Below, piece by piece: positions 8,784 through 13,559 of a stretch of 13,559 bases of DNA. The notes below the pieces were generated by a model. It was not told the DNA's origin, did not search any database, and saw only the letters and a list, made by a program, of their open reading frames with translations. The stretch comes from Polyrhizophydium stewartii (lineage: Eukaryota; Chytridiomycota; Chytridiomycetes; Rhizophydiales), in NCBI GenBank assembly GCA_027604665.1, contig JADGIZ010000443.1, positions 1 to 13,559 on the forward strand. Direction: 5' to 3'. The position numbers and the translations under genes are program-made. How positions within the stretch are numbered: position 1 is the stretch's first letter; each line of letters begins with the position of its first letter.

Positions 8784-8791
8784 ATGTCGGC
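8779..8791. repeat. 13-bp repeat cggccatgtcggc, copy 2 (LMBRD1 start)
   Basis: Contains the chosen LMBRD1 ATG (8784). Its CATG also gives a minus-strand ATG (8785-8783) in frame with DCTN6. Confidence 0.8.
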
Positions 8792-11430
8792 ACAAGCATC
8801 GTCCGGCTGGATGTGGGCCGTGTTTGGCCTCTCGAGCACGGTGAGTTGCAGCCCGTGCTGTGGCGTCCACGGCCTCGCTCCCTTCCGGCTGCTCCATGCG
8901 CAAGCGCGGCATGTCGACCCGAGTGGCCAGATGCTGACTGCAACGAGGCGCCTAGGTGTTTGTTGTTGTCAGCACCTTCCTCGCGATCGGACTTGAAGAC
9001 AGGCGCGAGGGGAGCCGAGCAGGTACGCATGTGTCTGCTCTCGATAGCGCACCGACTGCCCTGCCGAGCCACGCCTCTGCCCTCTGACGTCGCTGTGCTC
9101 GATGCACTCCCCTCCTCTGGCTGCATCCTCCGCCCGCCGGCTGGAGCTCAGCGCCCGCTCGGGCGGCTCTCGTGTGTTGTCGCGGCAGCTCAAATCGTCG
9201 CATTTGAGTGGCACCAGCCGATCTATCCGCGCCAATGCGACATCCGCTGCATGCTGACATGTCCGCATCTTGTTGCTCGCCTGCGTCATGGCGACGCTGG
9301 CGCCACGCTTCTCTGACTCTCGCAGTCACCATCGGTGCCGCACTCGCCGTCGGTACGACATCCAACGCGCATCATGCTACCACGCTTTGCTTGTCGCTGA
9401 CGGTTTGCACTCGATCCCTATCAGGCGCGGCAATGTCGATCATGGCCCTCGTGCCGGTCGACATCCAGCTGGTCTCGAGCACGACGGACGCGGCATCGGG
9501 CGCAAAGCTTGCATGGGCGACGCCCGCAGTCGTCGAGGAGCTTAGACAAACGATCGAGACCATCTACAACCTCTTGTTTTTCACTCTTGCCGTGGTCTGC
9601 TTTGGACTGGCACCATTTGCATACTTGAACATCGAAGAGTCGACTGGTTACTCGGACACCGGCTCAGTTGCGTGTTGTTCGTGGCGCGCCAGTGCGAAAT
9701 GGCTCGAATATACATGCTGACGTGCGTGCGAACTGCAGCACGGAAACCGGCCGTTTCTCTACTCGTCTGTCTCTCTCGGCGTTCTCACGACCATCATGCT
9801 CATTGGCGCGTACTATGGCCTGCCGCCGATGCTCCCGGGCAATCTTCCGTGGTTTAACAACTTGCTCAAGCAGACTGGTGGGCTCATAGCGTCGTGTTTC
9901 TCGCTCGGTTAAGCGGGTCTGCTGATATTCACGCCACGTGCGCGTGGATTGCGGGATCCAGGATTCGAAACGGGGCTATCGCTCACGATCGTGGTGCTTA
10001 CGCTCGCCGGGTTTGTTGTCTGCATCACGCACATGGTGAAGAAAGACTTGCAACTCCCCAGGAAGCTTCTGGATGCTGACCCTGGTCGAAAACAAACAGG
10101 GATATGGCCTCACGCACACCGGTCTTGCGCTCATCCAATGTGAGCAGATATCCGCGCTCCGCAATGCTGCAAAGGAGGCTTCCATCTGACGCTCCCGCGC
10201 AGCTCCAGATAGCTACGACGGATACAAGGATCTCGATGTGATTGGCAGCCTCAACAACGTGCGCGAACGGCTCGACATGATTCGCCGCCGATATCCGACG
10301 CGCGATTCGCTGCGACGCATGCGGCCGCACGAGCGCAGCCAGCTCGAGGCGCTTGAGCGCGAGGAAGACTTCTTGCAGAACCAGCTGTATGCACGCCGCG
10401 AATCCTCGCAGGACGAAGACACTCATTCGCTCCCACTGCGCGCCATTGAGGTGGGTCTGGATTGACCGGACACCACGCAAGAGTAGATCACCTTCTAACA
10501 GCAGAGATGTGCGCTGTCCGGCAGGTCGTTGTTGGTGGCGTGCTTCTTGGCGTCACGGCAATCACTATCATCTCGATCTTGGCCACGCTGATTGACCGCG
10601 GCATGCACTCGTGCGGCACGCGCTGCAACTTCCTTGTCGTCAGCGTCGGCACTATCACGATCCTGGACACGGTGCTTTATACGGCCGCAAGCGTAAGCCG
10701 GTCGTGCTTTGAGCTGTTGCGAGAGGGAACACCGGGCTGACGCTTTGGCTGTACAACAGCTCTTCCCGTTTGACGGCTTGATCGTACTGCTCCTGACGCT
10801 CTACGTCATTGGATGCACCTTCAACATCTTGCGCAAGTTTGGCGTCGGCGTGTTTGGTCTCAACCTGTTCACCATGGGCAAGGAAACAACACTCCCGCAG
10901 GCAATCATCATAGCGGCTGCGATGCTGTGCGTCTGCGTGCCAGCCTGGCTCTTGATGCTTGCAACGGCTGCGCCGCAGTACATGTCATTCGGCAGCCAGA
11001 CCATTGTGAGTAGCCGCCGCGAGCTGTCGTTGTTCTCAAGAGTGGGCTGACACTCAAGCTTTCAACAGTGCGACGCAATCGACCCGATGGGACGCCGAAA
11101 CTGCACAGCAGTCCCCACCAAGCTGTACTCGTGTCAGATCACCAGCTCGCCAGACATATGCACGCCGTCGGTCATTTCAACCATTCTCTCGCGGTACATG
11201 TACACGCTGCCTGCATTTGGGGCGATCTTCCACATTAGCATGTGGATCTTTTGCGCCGTTGTGATTGCAAGCCTGTTTCTGTCATGCTGGCAGCCGCCCA
11301 AGTCGATCTACCGCAACGGAGTAAGTGCATCGCTGTTTGGCGCAGCACGGCGGGTTCGTGCTGACCTCTCGGCTTGCTGCAGGAGCGCTCGAGCTTGGTC
11401 AGAAACAGTGAGACGCTCGAGGAGGTGTAA
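8784..11430 (+). CDS. LMBRD1: LMBR1-domain lysosomal/vacuolar membrane protein (LMBD1, cobalamin exporter family)
   Basis: In animals LMBD1 acts with ABCD4 in releasing cobalamin from lysosomes; the substrate in this organism is unproven. Twelve exons: 8784-8840, 8956-9022, 9326-9352, 9425-9666, 9739-9877, 9962-10035, 10100-10139, 10203-10450, 10507-10692, 10760-11005, 11069-11320, 11383-11430. They encode 541 residues; human is 540. About nine hydrophobic membrane segments are seen, near residues 11-32, 42-66, 99-118, 139-158, 182-201, 304-327, 361-381, 406-430 and 490-515. Family motifs are VPVDIQLVSS (60-69), GYGLTHTGLALI (203-214), a charged cytosolic loop 229-285 (coiled-coil-like), LFPFDGLI, LRKFGVGVFGLNLF, LPQAIII and APQYMSFGSQ (431-440). 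A Cys-rich lumenal loop (443-473) follows. The exon 9 acceptor is uncertain: 10525 instead of 10507 would drop six residues. The intron 4 donor (GTTGCG) is weak. Confidence 0.95.
9023..9325 (+). other. Outlier long intron 2 of LMBRD1 (303 nt) with hairpin
   Basis: The donor GGTACGC joins EDRREGSRA to VTIGAALAVG after a CTCGCAG acceptor, matching the human spacing between TM1 and TM2. It is more than twice the next longest intron here. It contains a perfect 7-bp inverted repeat, CTCAAAT / ATTTGAG, with a 6-nt loop at 9189-9208, and a GC-rich hairpin candidate near 9150-9168. No clear C/D or H/ACA snoRNA boxes were found by eye. Confidence 0.8.
9326..9352 (+). other. 27-nt microexon of LMBRD1 (exon 3)
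   Basis: Encodes only TIGAALAV plus split Val and Gly codons, the first half of TM2. Both flanking junctions are phase 1. Including it makes the distance to PVD the same as in human LMBD1 (21 residues counted from the Thr-Ile pair). A second very short exon (40 nt) is at 10100-10139. Confidence 0.82.
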
Positions 11431-11682
11431 ATCGTGGATCTGACGGTGCTGCCGATCATGCAGCGCGAATAGAGCAACTAAAAGGCGCTGCGGTCGCTTC
11501 ACACCTTGATGTCTACTCATGACGCCTTTATTGAGGCGCGTTTGGTCTGTTCCGCGCTGTCACAAGAGGCCTTGCTCGCCCGCAAAAGCGCTGGCGATGT
11601 CGCGGTATGAGGATGAGGACGTTGGAGAGGTAACCAGATATATACACACCAAAGCTTGGTAACACATCAATCGAAGCCGCAT
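11431..11682. other. Convergent 3' region, LMBRD1 / bZIP gene
   Basis: About 250 bp between stop codons, A/T-richer than the genes. It should hold the two 3' UTRs. A minus-strand AATAAA is present (annotated separately). No AATAAA was noticed for LMBRD1 on the plus strand. On the minus strand a second frame stays open across it (see findings). Confidence 0.55.
11527..11532 (-). terminator. Polyadenylation signal AATAAA for the bZIP gene
   Basis: Canonical hexamer on the minus strand about 150 nt downstream of the bZIP stop codon at 11683. Fungal polyadenylation signals are loose, so this is suggestive only. Confidence 0.5.
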
Positions 11683-13557
11683 CTAAAATCTTTGCGTCGG
11701 CTTTGAACGCAAGCGCAAGAGAAGCGGTGTCGCAGACGCAGACAGAGACGCGGTTGAAGAGGGTGTCCTGAGCACGTGTGTCGCTATCGAGAGCTGCTTG
11801 CTCCACGCGGGAATTGTCAGGGCCGAGGGCGACGGTATCCTGCGGACCTGGGACCACGAGAGATGGGCTGCAGACGACGCCGCGATTTCACGCCACCGTA
11901 AGATGGCCGATGAGCGCATAGCGCGACCGTGGCGCTGAGATGCGCATGGTGCGAGGGCAAACATCGACGTGAGGAGCCATTGTTCTGTGCGCGACGGCGG
12001 CAGCGACGCAGGCGTGGCAGCTGGCGGCGAGGCGGGTGTAGCAGGAAAATGCTGGTGTGAAGACATCTGCTCTTGAGGCGAGATGCGGATGAGGCGGCCG
12101 ACAGGGCGAGGCGGTGAGGCGGGCGGAGACAGCGGGCCAAACGACGACGAGTCTGCCACAATGTCATCAAAGTCAGGACCCATAATCATGGATAGCGACG
12201 GCAGGCGGCTCTTCCACGACATGGAAGGTGCAGGCGCTTTGAGAGACAGTGAGGGTTCCGACTCTGCTGGGGACGCCGGCGACAGGCTGGACAAAGCATC
12301 GTCGTGAAGAGTCTGGAGGTTGGTTAGGGCCGGCGCGGAGTGTGTGGCGGATGAGTTCTCGAGCGTGCGGCCACCGTTTGCAGCGTTCGGAAGCGTCGAG
12401 CGGCCGATCGTGGCGCTTGCCGGCGGTGGTGGCGGGGGCCGAGTGCGAAGGATGGTTGTAAACGACTGCACGACGTGCAGGGTGAGCTGGGCAACGAACG
12501 AGTTGCGTCCGTGCGCAGAGTTCAAAGGTGATGAGGTCGAGTGGTGGGCCTTGTGCGGGGAGTGCGGCACCCGCTGGACTCGCTGCACGGGCGGCATGCT
12601 CTCGGTGAGTGAATCGTGCTCGCTCGAGATGCGCGAGTCGTGCGCCGAGTCCGGGGAGACGACTTCGGGCACAAGCAGCGAGGCAAGCGCCGACACAGCC
12701 GATTGCTGGGCCGGGTATCCCGAGGCGGCGGCCTGCGCCAGCGTGGTCGGCGTGAATGCCGGGAGCGGCTGCATCAGGCCGAACGCGAAACTCTGCCCGT
12801 TGATCGCCAGCGGCAGCGCGGGCAGCAATGCCTGCTGCTGCATCTGCTGGAGCTGCATCTGGAGGAGCAGCGCCTCGAGCGGGTCGCTGGTCGTCACGTC
12901 GGCGAGTGCGCCTGCACCGAGGCCGAGCGAGCTGATTGGCAGCGCTGGTGCGACCAAAGGCTGGATGGCCATCGCCGTTGGAGCGGGCACTGGCTTCTCC
13001 TGCGGCTGCGTCGACTGGGCAACAATGGTCGACAGCTGCACCGACAGCGCCTCAACGCGGTCGAGGAGAGCCTGGTTCGTCTGCTCGATGCCGCCGATGC
13101 GGAGCGTGAGCTCGTCGTTGCGCGCGCGCAGGGCCTGATTCTCGTTGCGCAGATCGTCGATGACAAGCCGCTTGCGGGCTCTGTATTCCTGGGCGGACGC
13201 CCTGTTGCGCCGCAGCCGCTCCTTGGCGCTGTCGTCGGAGCCGTACGAGCTTGTGCCGCGGCTGTCCTGGCCACTGTCGTCCGAGTCCGAGAACCGGCGC
13301 TTGCGGCTAGAGGTGCTCTCGTCCGCCGAGATTGGGAAAGCCAGCGGCAGCGGCGTGAAGGCGAGCTCCTGCGGCCTGTGTAGTGGCGGGGGGACTGGCC
13401 GAAGCTGGAGCGAGGCGGGCTGGAGCTGAGTGAGCCTTGGCTGCGGTGTCTTGACCGCCCGCAGCGGCGGTGGCGCGGACAGCAGCGGTGGGGGCAGGGG
13501 AGCGGCGACGAGGGTCGCTCCGGGTAGCACCAGGGCCGCAGGCACAGGCGGGGCCGG
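11683..13557 (-). CDS. bZIP transcription factor (5' partial, C-terminus uncertain)
   Basis: The minus-strand frame is open from the right edge, with no ATG before the DNA-binding domain, so the start is off the window. 624 residues are visible. From the edge: a Pro/Leu-rich stretch, a basic RKRR (a likely nuclear signal), an Ser/Asp-rich linker, then the bZIP at about 13224-13033. The basic region is KERLRRNRASAQEYRARKR, with the invariant N-x7-R spacing (NRASAQEYR). The zipper has L, L, L, I, L, L at exact seven-residue steps (NENQALR, ARNDELT, IGGIEQT and so on). Downstream are a Gln/Met-rich patch (QMQLQQMQQQ, activation-like), then long Ser/Pro-rich regions. It should bind DNA as a dimer in the nucleus; the subfamily and targets are not recognised. 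The last ~100 residues lose the composition of the rest and may be a read-through of an unrecognised intron. Confidence 0.85.
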   Translation of the reverse strand, partial: PAPPVPAALVLPGATLVAAPLPPPLLSAPPPLRAVKTPQPRLTQLQPASLQLRPVPPPLHRPQELAFTPLPLAFPISADESTSSRKRRFSDSDDSGQDSRGTSSYGSDDSAKERLRRNRASAQEYRARKRLVIDDLRNENQALRARNDELTLRIGGIEQTNQALLDRVEALSVQLSTIVAQSTQPQEKPVPAPTAMAIQPLVAPALPISSLGLGAGALADVTTSDPLEALLLQMQLQQMQQQALLPALPLAINGQSFAFGLMQPLPAFTPTTLAQAAASGYPAQQSAVSALASLLVPEVVSPDSAHDSRISSEHDSLTESMPPVQRVQRVPHSPHKAHHSTSSPLNSAHGRNSFVAQLTLHVVQSFTTILRTRPPPPPPASATIGRSTLPNAANGGRTLENSSATHSAPALTNLQTLHDDALSSLSPASPAESEPSLSLKAPAPSMSWKSRLPSLSMIMGPDFDDIVADSSSFGPLSPPASPPRPVGRLIRISPQEQMSSHQHFPATPASPPAATPASLPPSRTEQWLLTSMFALAPCASQRHGRAMRSSAILRWREIAASSAAHLSWSQVRRIPSPSALTIPAWSKQLSIATHVLRTPSSTASLSASATPLLLRLRSKPTQRF

Positions 13558-13559
13558 GC

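Noticed and set aside
12320..13383. Long plus-strand ORFs antisense to the bZIP gene
   Set aside because: Cys/Ser/Arg-rich shadow of the bZIP frame; no domain is visible, while the opposite strand has an intact basic region and zipper.
1..13559. Mobile element, CRISPR array, viral insertion or a new defence-type system
   Set aside because: No terminal repeats, transposase or integrase motifs, array-like repeats or clustered accessory genes; all recognisable genes are ordinary eukaryotic housekeeping genes.

Overview
The window is a gene-dense piece of a eukaryotic nuclear genome, almost certainly fungal. The evidence is high GC by eye, many short GT-AG introns (I place 29 by frame continuity and homology; nearly all are 56-136 nt), a branch-site-like CTGAC or GCTGAC upstream of most acceptors, and gene ends packed close together. 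The gene set fits an early-diverging fungus such as a chytrid, or a GC-rich basidiomycete: it includes dynactin p27, an LMBD1-type lysosomal protein whose length and loop spacing match the animal protein, and a TFIIE-alpha of animal-like layout. I cannot name the species.

Layout, left to right. (1) Positions 3-2725, plus strand: 3' part of a long Ser/Ala/Pro-rich protein that ends in a PX (phosphoinositide-binding) domain; one intron; its start lies off the window. (2) 2726-3743: about 1 kb without a convincing gene, containing a pyrimidine-rich tract and a second copy of the acidic motif that ends the next gene. (3) 3744-5326, minus: TFIIE large subunit, 7 exons. (4) 5492-7874, plus: mitochondrial methionyl-tRNA synthetase, 9 exons, divergent from TFIIE-alpha across 165 bp. 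(5) 7897-8671, minus: dynactin subunit 6 (p27), 4 exons, tail to tail with the synthetase (22 bp between stop codons). (6) 8784-11430, plus: LMBD1/LMBRD1 lysosomal membrane protein, 12 exons, divergent from dynactin across 112 bp. (7) 11683 to the right edge, minus: bZIP transcription factor, 5' end off the window, C-terminus uncertain.

The genes belong to unrelated housekeeping processes (RNA polymerase II initiation, mitochondrial translation, dynein motor function, lysosomal/vacuolar transport). I see no operon-like system, mobile element, CRISPR array or obvious tRNA or rRNA. The points worth a second look concern gene structure. Three introns appear to need GC rather than GT donors. TFIIE-alpha has a possible alternative last exon that swaps one acidic D/E-F tail for another. 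The divergent DCTN6/LMBRD1 pair has mirror-image start codons. The LMBRD1 gene has a 27-nt microexon next to an outlier 303-nt intron that contains a perfect hairpin. All exon boundaries were worked out by eye and need transcript data.
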